A stretch of DNA of 64,000 nucleotides from Mercurialis annua (Eukaryota > Streptophyta > Magnoliopsida > Malpighiales > Euphorbiaceae): positions 45,499,665 through 45,563,664 of the forward strand of contig NC_065570.1 in the NCBI RefSeq assembly GCF_937616625.2, given 5' to 3'. Positions within the stretch are counted from its first letter, which is position 1. Each line of letters starts with the position of its first letter. The notes under the pieces are model-generated. The model did no database searches and was not told the origin of the DNA. It saw only the letters and a list, made by a program, of their open reading frames with translations. The position numbers and the translations under genes were made by a program. Below, piece after piece: positions 12,227 through 23,891 of this stretch.

Positions 12227-14175
12227 TGTCAAGACCCAATTTCCACCCTGAAACTCGAGTCGAGACCGGCGCTAGGGAATAAGAATGGTTGTTCTGAAAC
12301 CCATAGCAATCCTAAAATCTCCATAAATATTTTGCAAATATAAATCTAGATCATACCTCGCGTATGACCCGTTTTTAGAAAACACCGTTAAAACATTTTT
12401 CCGTTTAATCGTAGGAATAATGCTGAAAATATTCATATAGCGAAATCACGTTTTCAAAAATGTTGGTTGAATAACCTTAGTTATTCTGACCCACACACAT
12501 TTCTAAAAACCGGTGCGGTGGTCCAGGGACTCAGCTCACGTGCATTGCCTCACAGGCAGCCCTATCCCAAACCACGCATCCGAACAATATGTTTAATAAA
12601 ATATATCGAACATTTTCCCTTTCAAAGCGTTATATCGAATATATTTAAAACATGCACAGCAGACACACAAACATAAGGCCAGGAAAACTACACACAGTGT
12701 CTCTGCACACCAAAGACACGAAGGTTGGCCTAACCGTAGAGGGACACCACAAAACACCATATGCCTATTAAGTAGCCACCTAGTAGAGTTAGACAAAGTC
12801 AGGTTTCTATTAAAGTATTTCTATAGAGGAACCCTGACATGGCCACAGACATAGCACACCTATATACACTATTGCAGCATCTAAGAGTTTAAAGTGTTAT
12901 TTACATATTCACAAAATAAAGCTTACCTGATAGAAAAGGGTGGAAGCTCGACCAGACCCGATAGCTAGGTACCTAAAAATGATAAATAACAACGGAGTTA
13001 TAAATAAAAATATTTCTGAGTGAGTAGATAGGTTTACAATTAAATACCAAAATTTCATATTGATAAAATATCAGTATATAAAAATATTACTAGTCCTCGA
13101 TCCAAATGAAATCCTAGTCCTGTTACGTTATAATGCTATGATATATAATGCTTATGCTCAACTCTTATTTAATACAGGATGAGCTGTATACTTGTATATC
13201 ACAGCCATCTTAACTCTGTATAGGGTTGCTGGGCCAGAATCTAAGTCACTACTACCTCAGGACTACCCGCTAGGCTTCAGCCGCTTTGCAAGCATCTGGC
13301 TTAACAACATAATCTCACCATATATGTTTATTATATTTACCTCTCATCTAGTTCATTAACACCGGTGATCACAGTCCTATTGTTGCCCAATAGATAGCTC
13401 GTTTCTGTGGATCTTCTTTGGCTAAGTTTCATACTTAGTGCAATTTTTGGATTTAAAAATAATTGAATACTAATATTCAAAAGTAAACAAATATACTCAC
13501 AAACACCGCTAGGTTTGAAACTTAATCATGTGGTTGAGGTCAGACTGCTGACTAGCTGGTCGGACTAAACACATAAAGAAAACAGAATAAAACACATCAA
13601 TGTATGTTTCCTATTAAATTTTTAGGTCCATAAACTCAGTTCTAGGTCAAACATATAATCATATAAACACGTAACACTTATGGTCTTTTTTCTTTTAAAA
13701 CCATATTATAAATTCTTATTTTGAGAAAACGTTCAAACTTCTCTCTAGAAGTTATTTTAGGTATCACAATACCTAAAGAAAACCATTTATAGTATAGACC
13801 TAATTGTCAAAACAATTCTCAGTCATATACTAAGTATTTAGCAAAACCGTTTGCTAAATCTTTAAAACCGTTTAAACGTCGACTTTAACTCTTTTAAAGT
13901 CTGTTATAAACATAACTTTACTTTTAAAATCTCCTTTTATAAGTTTTTAGGTTTAGGTTATAAAACTCTTTTAACTTTCTTCTAAAAGAAGTTATCTTTA
14001 ATAAATGTTTTAGTTCGACGAAACTACGTCAAGTTCATAGGGCAAAAAGCCCTGAAAAGTCCTTTCATATCGGCGTCTCGGAATGGTGCACGATCGTGCA
14101 CCTTGGGTGCATGATTGTGCACCTCAGGGTAGTGCACGATTGTGCACCTTGGGTGCATGATTGTGCACCTCAGGA
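12227..14175 (-). mobile_element. Truncated 5' LTR of LARD-like retroelement 1
   Basis: It begins TGTCAAGACCC and follows the 3644-6511 LTR for about 1.95 kb with visible substitutions and small indels. Similarity stops in or just after the GTGCAC array near 14172. The last 0.9 kb of the LTR, which carries the outer end, is missing, so no target duplication can be scored. Confidence 0.8.
14085..14172. repeat. GTGCAC palindrome array at an LTR truncation
   Basis: Units of TGCACGATTGTGCACC and GGGTGCATGATTGTGCACCT alternate in two near-identical blocks. The LTR is broken at or just after this array. Confidence 0.7.
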
Positions 14176-15061
14176 TAATTCTAAAATCATTCATATATAG
14201 AGCGTATTGTTTATACCAAAATTAAAATAGTACAAGTCCCAAAGTTTCCAATTTTAGTACGTTGCATAGACATTTTTTTATGAAAGGACAATTAGTGAAG
14301 GTGGGGAATGTGGAAGTTGAAAAACGTGATAATTTGAAGAGAAGTTGACATAAACAGTTTACTAAAGAGACATTTTAAAAGAGAAAAAGGGACAACAATT
14401 GCATGCCCAGACAAATCAATCAAAAATTCAAAGCTAATAGGCTAAAAAACTATCCACCGCTACTTTTTTTAATAGCACCACAATATTGTAATTTCATCAA
14501 TTGCACTCTATTTTGTATTTTTACATTTTAATAGCACCCTAAATTAAAAAAATAGATGATTCTATTATTATAAGAATTAAATTTTATAAAATAACCAAAT
14601 TTAAGCATCAATTTATATCTTTGTCTACTTGGCTAAATTTTAAAAAGTCTATTAACTTAAAATACATTTGAGCAAGCCCTCTTCTTCACTAATTCAAAAA
14701 ACAAATCTATTTTTCCCGACATCTTTTCCGGAAACTTCCCCGACCCGATGTCGCTTTCTATCACGGGAGACCGTCGTCCATGGAAGACCAACTACTTATG
14801 GTCTTCGATTGGCCTTATGAAAAACCATCACTGATCTTCCATGGAAGACGAGCGTAATACCTCGTATTTTTCTGACATGTTCTGATGAACTTTCCGATGT
14901 GCTTTGGGTTCATCTTAGTTGGTTTGGTTCCTCAGAATCATGGTTTACGTGTTCATTACCTTTTATATGATGTTTTGTTATGTTTTGAGTGTGATTTGGG
15001 CTTTCGGAGCGATCTTGAGCTTAAATAAAAAAATGGCATTTTTCTATCCTAGGTAGAAGGT

Positions 15062-15121
15062 TCTCGCGGGCGCGACAAGAAAGGGTCGCGGGCGCGACAT
15101 TCGTGAGTAACGGGTGCGACA
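15062..15121. repeat. GCGGGCGCGAC short repeats in the solo LTR
   Basis: Three GC-rich units (TCGCGGGCGCGAC, GTCGCGGGCGCGAC, AACGGGTGCGAC) stand out from AT-rich surroundings. They recall the GTGCAC arrays of the related LTRs but have a different sequence. Confidence 0.6.
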
Positions 15122-15802
15122 CAACGCTGTTTTCTATTTAAACCCCCCTTATTCGACCTAAAACTTTTTTTTTTCATTTATGAAAACCTAAAACTGCTAA
15201 GACAATATTCTAAATTATTCCCTCACCAATCCTTTTCCTATTTTGATCCTTGTTAAGTATTTTGATCATTTTTCTTGTGGTTTAATTCTTGGTTCATAAT
15301 GTCTTCCAATTTAGATTCAATAGCTCTTGGTTTATCAACTTTGTAGGCTGATATTGATTACTATTTCTGGGTTTTTGATTCCTTTATATTTCAAGAGGTA
15401 TGTGTTTCTATTTCCATAGTTTATTGCGTAGAGATTCGTAGGTTATTGTAATGAAATTGTATTTTGGATGATATGGCATGTAATATTCTGTTTTGACATA
15501 TTTAAAATCTGAGATTATATACTTTGGGTGTTGATATTAGTATGTTGTTGTTGTTCATACATATGATGATTGGAATCATTGTCTAGCTTAATGGTTATCT
15601 CGATTTGTTGTTATATCATGATTTGTATTCAATTTTTGAATGTTTAAGCTGGCTGGAAATGCTTTACCTAGGGCTGATTTGACATGTTAGAATCAAGGCT
15701 TGAGTTATTAAATTGATTGGTGATTAAATGGTTGAACTTTGTATAAGCAAACAGTGAGTATATTTTACTTACTCGCATTATCCTATTAAATATTATTTAA
15801 TA

Positions 15803-16085
15803 CTCCATCCGTCCAAATAGAGTTGTCCACTTTACCTTTATCACACAGTTTAAGAAAAACAATTATTGTTTATAGATTTGGTAAATTTTTCCTTACTTTT
15901 CTTGTCATATCCCTATTTGATATAGGGACCACTTGCAGTTTATTTTTACTTTATTCATTAGTGGACTTCAAATAAGGGTAATATAGGAAAATTGAGTGTA
16001 AAAGTTAGTTACTTTTTGAAAGTGGACAAGAGTTTTGGGACGAAAAAATTTCTCAAAGTGGACAACTCTATTGGGACGGAGGGAG
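15803..16085. mobile_element. Stowaway-type MITE
   Basis: The ends are CTCCATCCGTCC and GGACGGAGGGAG, with extended inverted similarity AGAGTTGTCCACTTT and AAAGTGGACAACTCT. The flanks are TA (15801-15802 and 16086-16087), the target duplication of Tc1/mariner-derived Stowaway elements. It is 283 bp with no coding capacity. Confidence 0.9.
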
Positions 16086-18175
16086 TATATTATATGAATA
16101 GTACTGAAATGCATCACAAATATGTATTGTTTGGATTGTATTGTATTGTATTGGAATGAATAGTTTGTATTGGCGTGAATTGTTTGGATGGAATTGTTTT
16201 GGATTGGATTAATTGTATTGGTTTGAATTGTTTGTCTTGTCTTGTATTATTTATATTGCTTTATATATGCAAATTGTGAATGTGTGCATGGTTCATATTA
16301 GAGATGTGATCACAGAGTCGAGTCAAGTGTAGACGACAAACATAGGGCGAACCCTACTAACTTACCATGAAACCTCTTGTATTTGTAAAGCTGTGTGGTA
16401 TGAGCTCGATTGAATTATCCCGAGATTTGTGTCTGATTGATTGATCATGGACTTTATGTCTGGTGGAATTAGCCCATAATTTGTGTCTGGTTGCTTGATC
16501 CTAGAATTTGTGTCTGGTGGAATTAGCCCAGAATTTGTGATGGATAGAAAAGGAAATACCTTCGTTAAGACTAAGTAAATACCTAGACTGATATAAGTTT
16601 AAGACTTAGACTTGTTTGAATTGCCTATTTTGATTGGTTGAAAGTATATATATATGATTGATTGTGTTTGGATAAAATGGTTTCAAAATGCGATGCTATT
16701 TTGATAATAGGGTATGTAAAGTATAACTCACTAAGTCTCGACTGACCCCCCCTCCCCCCTAATAGTGTATGTTGCAGGTGCGTGGTCTATGACACGACAT
16801 ACTTCTACTTTAGTTCCAGAAGTTTTTATGTACAGGAAGAAGGTGTGAATCAGTAGTGCTGCAGTAGGGTCGAGTCCTAGTTTATGTATGTTTGTTTGTC
16901 AAACGATTTTCATATATGATAAAACTTGATATATGTGTGATGTTTTAAACTCCGCTTTAAACCGTTCATTTTAATTTGGAACGGGCTATTCTAGGATGTG
17001 GGACATCGCATGGTAAGACTCAGTTTCCTATGTGATGTTGTCAGGTTTTAAACAGACGTTTGTATACGTCTAGCTTGGTCAGGCTTTTACGAAAACATTT
17101 TATGAATGAAATAGAATTTGTATGTTTGAATGTTTGCGAAAAATTTATAACATTTTTAAGGCTTGCTACGGATTTCGAAACTACCATTCCCATTCTCTAG
17201 CGACGGTATCAGCTCGAGATTTCGGGTCGTGACAATATCTGACTTAGTTGTTTTCCCCCATTTCCAAGTTTTTGACTTTGAGAGCTTTTGGGTTGATCTC
17301 CGACTTCTTTTCATTCTTCGGAGGTTCCTTGTTTTATTTAAAACTAGTCAACTATTTTACACTCTTAGAACAAATTTATCCTTTTATGGTTTATTTATAC
17401 TTTACTTTGTCGGATTGGTCCGCCAGTTTTATAATGTTGGTTGGCATGTTATATTTTTGATTTGGATTATTTATATATAAGTCGTGTAGTTGGAGTCTTG
17501 GGTTTGAGTCTAGCATTTAGTTATACAATTGTTTATATAAACTACTAGACTTAGGTTGGAGTCTCGGTTCCCCCTGAGCATTGGTTTTGTGCAGGTTTAT
17601 CTGTATTGTGCGATTATCCGCGACGCTAGTTACAGATTTCTCTACAACCATATCCATACCAAGCGCCGGTGACGATCTTTGATTTTGGATCGTGATAACG
17701 AGCTGCTCGTCTTCCATAAAAGACGAGCAACTCGTCTCCAGTAGCGGGGGGTTACGGAAAGCGGCGACAGGCCTGAAGAGAAGCAGTGCCGGAAATAATT
17801 AATTTAATAATTTATATATCTTTTATTTTATGGAGAAAATTGTTTGTATGTATAATTTAAAACATCATATGACATTTATAACTTTTGAAAAATATGAAGG
17901 ATTTATTTTAAATTTTATCCAAATAAAAAAAATTTAATTTGATACTTTAAGGTGTTATTGAAACATAAAAAATACGAAATGGAGTGCAATTGACGAAATT
18001 ACAACGTCATGGTGCTATCCAAAAAAAATTAAAGATGAGTAGTTTTTGAGTGTATTAGCCAAAATTTAAAAACTCCAAAGACAAAAACAATATCAACTTC
18101 ATAATTTTTAGAATTTATATGTACTGTACTTTGTGTTTTTTTAGTTCAAATTTTATTTTTCAACATTAATTTTAA

Positions 18176-19607
18176 GGCTTATTCACCAAAAAATGCCAAA
18201 CCTTTGCGTCTCGAGTCAGATTTAACCAAACCTTTAAAAACCACCAGATTTAGTCAAACCTTATATATTGTGTTTCTTTTTTAGCCATTTTTGAATCGAA
18301 CCGAAATTGTTGTCCACATATCATCCATATCACCTACAACTCAGCAAAATTTGCTGACATGGCACATTCACTAACCCAACTTAATCAAATCAAATAATAA
18401 ACCAAAAAACATCAAACCCAAATAAATCAAATTAATTATTAATTAATTACTAAAACTCATATTTCAATTATCTCAACATTATAATATTAAAAAAAATTCA
18501 CCGTCATTTTAATTAATTTTAATCAATCAAAAATCGGCCGCCACCGAGACGCATACCAAAAACCGACCGCCGGAATAATTTTTCAATATAATTTCTGAAA
18601 AATTATATAATTTTTTTTATTTTTCTTACCAAAAAGTCAGACCCACCATGGTGGTGGGTCTGTCAAAAAAGACAGACCAGCCACCGGTGGGTCTGTTCTG
18701 AACAGACCGGGGGGTCTGTTTAGAACAGACCCATCGGTGATGGTGGGTCTGTGAGAACAGACCCACCATCACCGGTGGATCTGTCACAGACTCACCGGTG
18801 ATGGTGGGTCTGTTCTCACAGACCCACCGTGGTGGTGAGTCTGTTTGAGAACAGACCTACCATCACCGGTGGGTCTGTTCTCACAGACCCACTGTGGGTC
18901 TGTTTGAAAACAAACCCACCGGTAATGGTGGGTCTGTTCTCAAACAGACCCACTGTGGTGGTGGGTCTGTGAGAACAGACCCACCATTACCATTACCGGT
19001 GGCAAACAGACCCACCATGGTGGTGGGTCTGTCATTTTTTGACAGATCCACCACCACGGTGGGTCTGAATTTCGATAAAAAAATTATTTTTTTTAAAGAA
19101 TATTTAAGAATCGAAAATTTTAATAACATTATTTAGAAAAAAATTAGCGGTAATTAATTTTTTTTATATTAATTTTAGATGATTTATATTTTTTATTTAA
19201 CTAATTAAAATTTATATAAAAATTAATTAAAATTAAATTTAACTAAATTTATTAGTCGGCGTGAATTTTAATCGGAATAAAATAAAATATTGAGATAATT
19301 AATATTTATTTTAATTAAATATAATTTAAAATAAAAATTGATTTGATTTGAATTAGTTGAATTTGATTTTGTTTGATTTAGTGTTTGGTTTGTTTAGGTT
19401 TGGGTTAGTGATTTGGAATGCCATGTCAGCTAGTTATGCTAAGTTGGCAGTGACATGGATGACATGTAGGCATAAAATTCGGTTCGATTTAAAAATGGCT
19501 AAAAAAGAAACACAATATATAAGGTTTGGCAAAATCTGTTGGTTTTTAAAGGTTTGGCTAAATCGGACTCGATACGCAAAGGTTTGACATTTTTTGGTGA
19601 ATAAGCC
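18176..19607. mobile_element. MULE-type MITE with GACCCACC palindrome array
   Basis: The ends GGCTTATTCACC and GGTGAATAAGCC start inverted repeats of more than 130 bp, with landmarks CAAACCTTTGCG and TATATTGTGTTTCTTTTTTA on each side. A perfect 9 bp duplication, TAATTTTAA, flanks the element at 18167-18175 and 19608-19616, as expected for Mutator-type insertion. The 1432 bp body has no transposase. The centre is an array of short inverted repeats. Confidence 0.9.
18640..19070. repeat. Palindromic array of GGTGGGTCTGT half-sites
   Basis: About two dozen half-sites, ACAGACCCACC or GGTGGGTCTGT, alternate in orientation. Cores such as ATCACCGGTGATGG, GTGGTGG or TTCTCA separate them. The array can fold in many ways. 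The frames at 18881-19136 on both strands are produced by the repeat and are not genes. Confidence 0.9.
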
Positions 19608-20260
19608 TAATTTTAATCATAACTGCAACTTCAATTTGAATTTTGAATTTTTTAATAAATTAGCTATCTTTCAATTTTATACTCTATCCATAAATTGTTT
19701 AAGAACCCTAAAATTTTTTTAGGTCCTTTTAAAAATGTCACAATTGTTTGATTTTAAATTCATAATCTCCAATGTAAGACATTACCCTCTAGCACACTCA
19801 CATACAAAAGGCCATCAACCTTTTTTTAAAAAATCACAGAGAATGTAGAAGTTGGAGAACACTAAAATTTAAAGAGAAACAATTTTTGAAAGAGACGATT
19901 TATAAAAGAAGAAGAAGACAACGAATAGAAACACTAAACAAATCAATCAAAAACTTAAAAACTGCCAGAGATAAAAAGCAATGCAAAATTTATAGCTCTT
20001 AAAATTCTTACGTATTGTATTTTACGTTTTTCTTAGTTTAAACTCTGCTTTTTCAATATTAATTTTAATTGCAGTTTCAATTACAATTACAATTTCAGTT
20101 TTTAAATTACAAATGCTTTCTTTCAATTTTATACTCTATCCGCAAATTGTTTAAAAACTCTTTAAGTTTTTAGGTCCTATTAAAACTCTTATAATCACTG
20201 AATTTAATTTGAGATATTATTCTTTGGCACGCTCACATACAAAGGCCATTCATCATTTTT

Positions 20261-20682
20261 TCAAAATTAACTAGAAACAATTTGGTATGCCCACTTGGAC
20301 TATAAAAATATGGCTCTAAGAACACATAATATTCTGGGAAAAAAAAATGTAACTTGTTCACCAAGTGGTTGAATAATTTGAAATATGATCACAAAATTTT
20401 AAAGAAGCCACAAAATGTTGTTTTTGCAGTAGGACTTGTTCATATAGAGAAGAAAAATGTTAAAATATAAAAAATAAAAAAAGGCCGAAACTACGGCCTT
20501 AAAAAAATGAGGCTAAAATCACGGCTAAAAAAGTAGAACGTGAAAGAATCTAGAAAATACTAATATTGTAAAAATGAAAGAAATTTCAGATTCTCTAGGC
20601 TTTGGCCAAACTATGGCTTGTTTATATTTGTCTTCTTATTTTCTTTGTGTTATATTTTAAATATTCCTATCATATAGTTGAA
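20261..20682. other. AT-rich spacer
   Basis: No gene, terminal repeat or known element is recognised between the end of repeat unit 2 and the duplicated block at 20683. A short inverted pair, AAGGCC..GGCCTT, occurs near 20481-20500. Confidence 0.4.
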
Positions 20683-20974
20683 TCTATAAATTTAAAGAAA
20701 GTAGGTATGGTGGTCACCTTTTCTTACTAATGATGAAGTTTCTAGAATTGTTGGAGAGTCTAAAAAGATTAGATCATCATGAACTGCACGAACTACTGAA
20801 ATAGTTAGGATCACCGGAAGTATTGAGTTGTAAGGAGCGTTTGGAACTAATAAAGCGCATGTTATTTCTAGAGCATTTAAGAATATTAGAGTGTTTGGAA
20901 CTGCTAAAGCGTTTGGAGGGTCTGAAACCGCTAAAGCGTATGGAGCGTTTGAAACTGCTAGAGCATACGGGGAG
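20683..20974 (+). repeat. Left copy of a 291-292 bp direct duplication
   Basis: The block TCTATAAATTTAAAGAAAGT...GCATACGGGGAG is repeated at 29181-29471 with only about half a dozen differences. The left copy stops exactly at the LTR start (20975). The right copy continues through the same point into TTTGAAATTGC. The block ends in the 27-bp repeat GAAACTGCTAGAGCGTATGG. Confidence 0.9.
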
Positions 20975-23891
20975 TGTCACGACCCATTTTTCATGGATCG
21001 CGACCGGCGCTAGGGTATGGGTATGGTTGTATCAAAACCCGTAGCTAGCCTTGCGGATAACCAACAAATATATAAACCTGCAAAAAAACCAAAGCTTGGT
21101 GGCAATCGAGACTCCAGGCTAGTTCTAGCAGTTCATAATATTTAACATTTATATAATAAGTGCTCGGAAAACTCCGAGTCTCCAACACGGCATAAATACT
21201 TATCAACCCAAGTTAATATAAGAATGCTAAACAATATACATATATCAATTGAATTAAACTTGATAACAAGTAGCAGACAAGTAAGACTTCTAATTACTAT
21301 TGCGGTCTAAGAGTAAAACCAGTTCAATAACTTTAATAAAATAAGGTAAGACCTCCGAGGAAATAAAGAATCGGAGACCAGCTGACTCGCTCAAATCATA
21401 ACCCTAGAAAAATTTGGGAAAACAACGGGGTCAGATTTACTGAGTAGAGTTTATATAACCATTTACATTTATTAAGTTAAAAACCTTTAAAACGTTTAAT
21501 AAAACATTTTCATTATGGATTATCAATGAAACCCTAAACCATAATTCTAAATCCATTGTCGTGTCGGTGAGACGTATCTCAATAACCGATCCCCGACTAT
21601 CACTTAATAAATAGTGAGCCCAGGAGACGTATCTTCCACCGGTGCCCTCACTAAGGTGAGACGTATCTCAAACATACCCCAATACCATAATCATTACCGG
21701 TGCGCATGCAGTCCCGATGATGCCCATCGAGTAGCACGTTTCCAAATCAAATTCACAATGCCGAAAACAGTTCAAAAGTTGTTTATACATATATATATAT
21801 ATACAAAATCTAATAATTGTTTAATAAAGAGGTAAATTGAGATATAAACTCACTGCTTGCTATTCCACGTGAAACTTGGCAAACAATTTAACTCTGGTTC
21901 GCCTCTGAAGTACGAACAATCAACGGGTCTAGCCAAGGTAATAATTATAAAAACAGACTCTAACTCTAAAGAGTACTAGACACCACATAAGACTAGCACA
22001 AACGACAAGTCAATGTAAAGTCAAGTCAGAGTAATCATAAAACTCAAATAATAATAAAGCCATAAACAATCACGTATATTGAGTTCCCGCTTTAAAATCC
22101 GTTTCAAAAATATTATTTAAATAATATTTAAATAATAAATTAATTTAATTTCTAAATAGCGGGTTAGCCGAGTTACCGATAACTACCAAGCTACCTCACA
22201 TGTCGGGTTACCCAAGTCTAACCCGACCTAAAATATTTTATCAAAAATATAAACCATAGTTTATAATTCTCAAAATAACAATTTGATAAAATAATAAATC
22301 AGTATTTAAAACGGAACTCAATATCTTAAGATCCAAGTAACCAATAGTTATTAATAATTTATTTAATTAAAAATAAATTACGAAAACTTTTAAAACCCAA
22401 AAACGTCAAATTGACACATTAAGTCAATAATTCCCAAAATTTAATAATTACCCGAGTAATTATAAATTAATGAATAAAAATATTATTATCGTTTCCCGAT
22501 TATATTTATCAAAATAATTTAAATTATAATCGTAACTAATATGATTATTAGATTTAAAAAAAATATTGCTAACAATTTAGCAATCAAAATAATATTCAAA
22601 AGTCCCACTTGAAATTGGTATTTAATTAATTAAATAACCTTAAATTGAACAAACCAATTAAATCATTTAACGAATACAATTAACAATTATCAAAGTCACT
22701 TAGCCACATTACTTTAAACAACAAATTAAATTGAAATATAAGCATTATTTACAACATGAGTTCATGCAACAGTGAACAATCTAAATCTTATGGCCAAGAA
22801 AATTTAAAATTTGCCATCAACTTATTTTAACAATTAGTGGCCCAATTATTTTGATGAACAAAAACCCGCCCAACAACCCATCTTCATGAATGAATTTCAG
22901 AAACAAGAAACAAAACACAGTAACCTGAACCTATAATTTACAAACTTCATGATTACATAATAACCCATACAAAACCACATCATAATCAACATACCCAAAA
23001 GTAATAGCAACACATAAACTAAGTAACATTAAAGGCAACAGAGAATATCAATCATCAATGGATTTGAGTCGACATCGACATGATCTATACTCAAATCAAT
23101 CTAGAGTTTCATATAAGCTAAAGTAATAGGAAAACAAAAACCATCTCAGAACTTTAAAACATTCGGCATGAACTAACAACAAAACAATCAAGGCAACAAT
23201 TCACAGAGGCGATGGAATCATGAACGTACCGATAGTAATGATGAACGATTATGAACGTCCAAGAGGTTGAGAACAAACAGAACAAAGCGATGTAAACACG
23301 ATCTCACAACGACGCTACGATGATAATGAACGTACAGTTATGAACGGACAAGCGATGAGATAACGAACGAAATCAATTGATAGAGATCAATGAAACTTAC
23401 CGACGATTCGAAAGCAATCTGAAGGGATTAAAGGATGTGTTATTCTCTGAGTGAGATTTAGGGTTTATGTCGTAGGAAATAACGAGCTGGAAAGAAACGT
23501 AGGGTAGTGATGTATTTATAGGCAGAATAAGAAAGAAATGTATAATAAGGAGTTGGTTTGCTGCAATATTTGTGAATCATGGATATGGCCATTATATTAC
23601 ACAAATAAAGGGCTTTCAATAAGGAAATAATGGGCCACGTTAATCATAAAAGAAAGGAATGCATGGGCTTCCTTTTTGCATGGAAATTATATATTTATTT
23701 ATTTTTTTCTTTTTTTTTCTTTTAAAATCTAATAATACAAACAAAACACGAATTGAATTACGACCGAATCTAAGAACGACTCAAATAAAATTAAATAAAA
23801 ATATTTAATAAGAATAATAATAATAAATTACCTAAAACTTATCGGAATGCAAAAATTATAATTAATTTTTTTTAAAATACGGGATATTACA
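20975..23891 (-). mobile_element. LTR of LARD-like retroelement 2 (3' LTR, minus orientation)
   Basis: The 2917 bp LTR runs from TGTCACGACCC to GGGATATTACA; on the minus strand it reads TGTAATATCCC...GTGACA. It is related to, but clearly different from, the LTR of element 1. Its first 0.8 kb matches 28377-29180 at about 97-98% by eye, which suggests fairly recent insertion. No genes lie inside. Confidence 0.88.

Larger units (their letters stand above)
14853..17697 (+). mobile_element. Composite solo LTR inside the MULE-like element
   Basis: It starts CGTAATACCTCGTATTTTTC (decayed from TGTAATAC) and ends GATCGTGATA (decayed from ..GTGACA). It is flanked by a 5 bp duplication, ACGAG (14848-14852 and 17698-17702). 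The last 150 bp match the inverted start of the LTR at 20975. A second LTR-type end, CATTCCCATTCTCTAGCGAC to TCGGGTCGTGACA, lies inside at about 17185-17233 and is closer to the LTR at 3644. This suggests one solo LTR inserted in another. No coding frame is supported. Confidence 0.7.
14432..18060. mobile_element. Long-TIR MULE-like element carrying a nested solo LTR
   Basis: Left end AGCTAATAGGCTAAAAAACT and the reversed right end GGCTAATACACTCAAAAACT begin inverted repeats that match loosely for about 140 bp (TGTAATTTC(A/G)TCAATTGCACTC is shared). A 9 bp near-duplication flanks it: AAAATTCAA at 14423-14431 and AAAATTTAA at 18061-18069. Inside are GAAGACGAG palindromes (14791-14852 and 17698-17745). 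Between them a composite solo LTR is inserted at 14853-17697. No transposase is seen. Confidence 0.7.
14190..20260. repeat. Interrupted ancient repeat, units 1 and 2
   Basis: A repeat unit of roughly 450-500 bp can be followed through several insertions. Unit 1 is 14190-14431, then 18061-18175, then 19608-19830. Unit 2 is about 19830-20260. Landmarks are ACAAATCAATCAAAAA, TTTCAATTTTATACTCTATCC, AAATTGTTTAA and CACACTCACATACAAA. A third unit lies at about 30374-31300. The insertions at 14432-18060 and 18176-19607 split unit 1. Confidence 0.6.

Noticed and set aside
18881..19136. Opposite frames of about 80 codons
   Set aside because: Direct product of the GGTGGGTCTGT inverted repeats.
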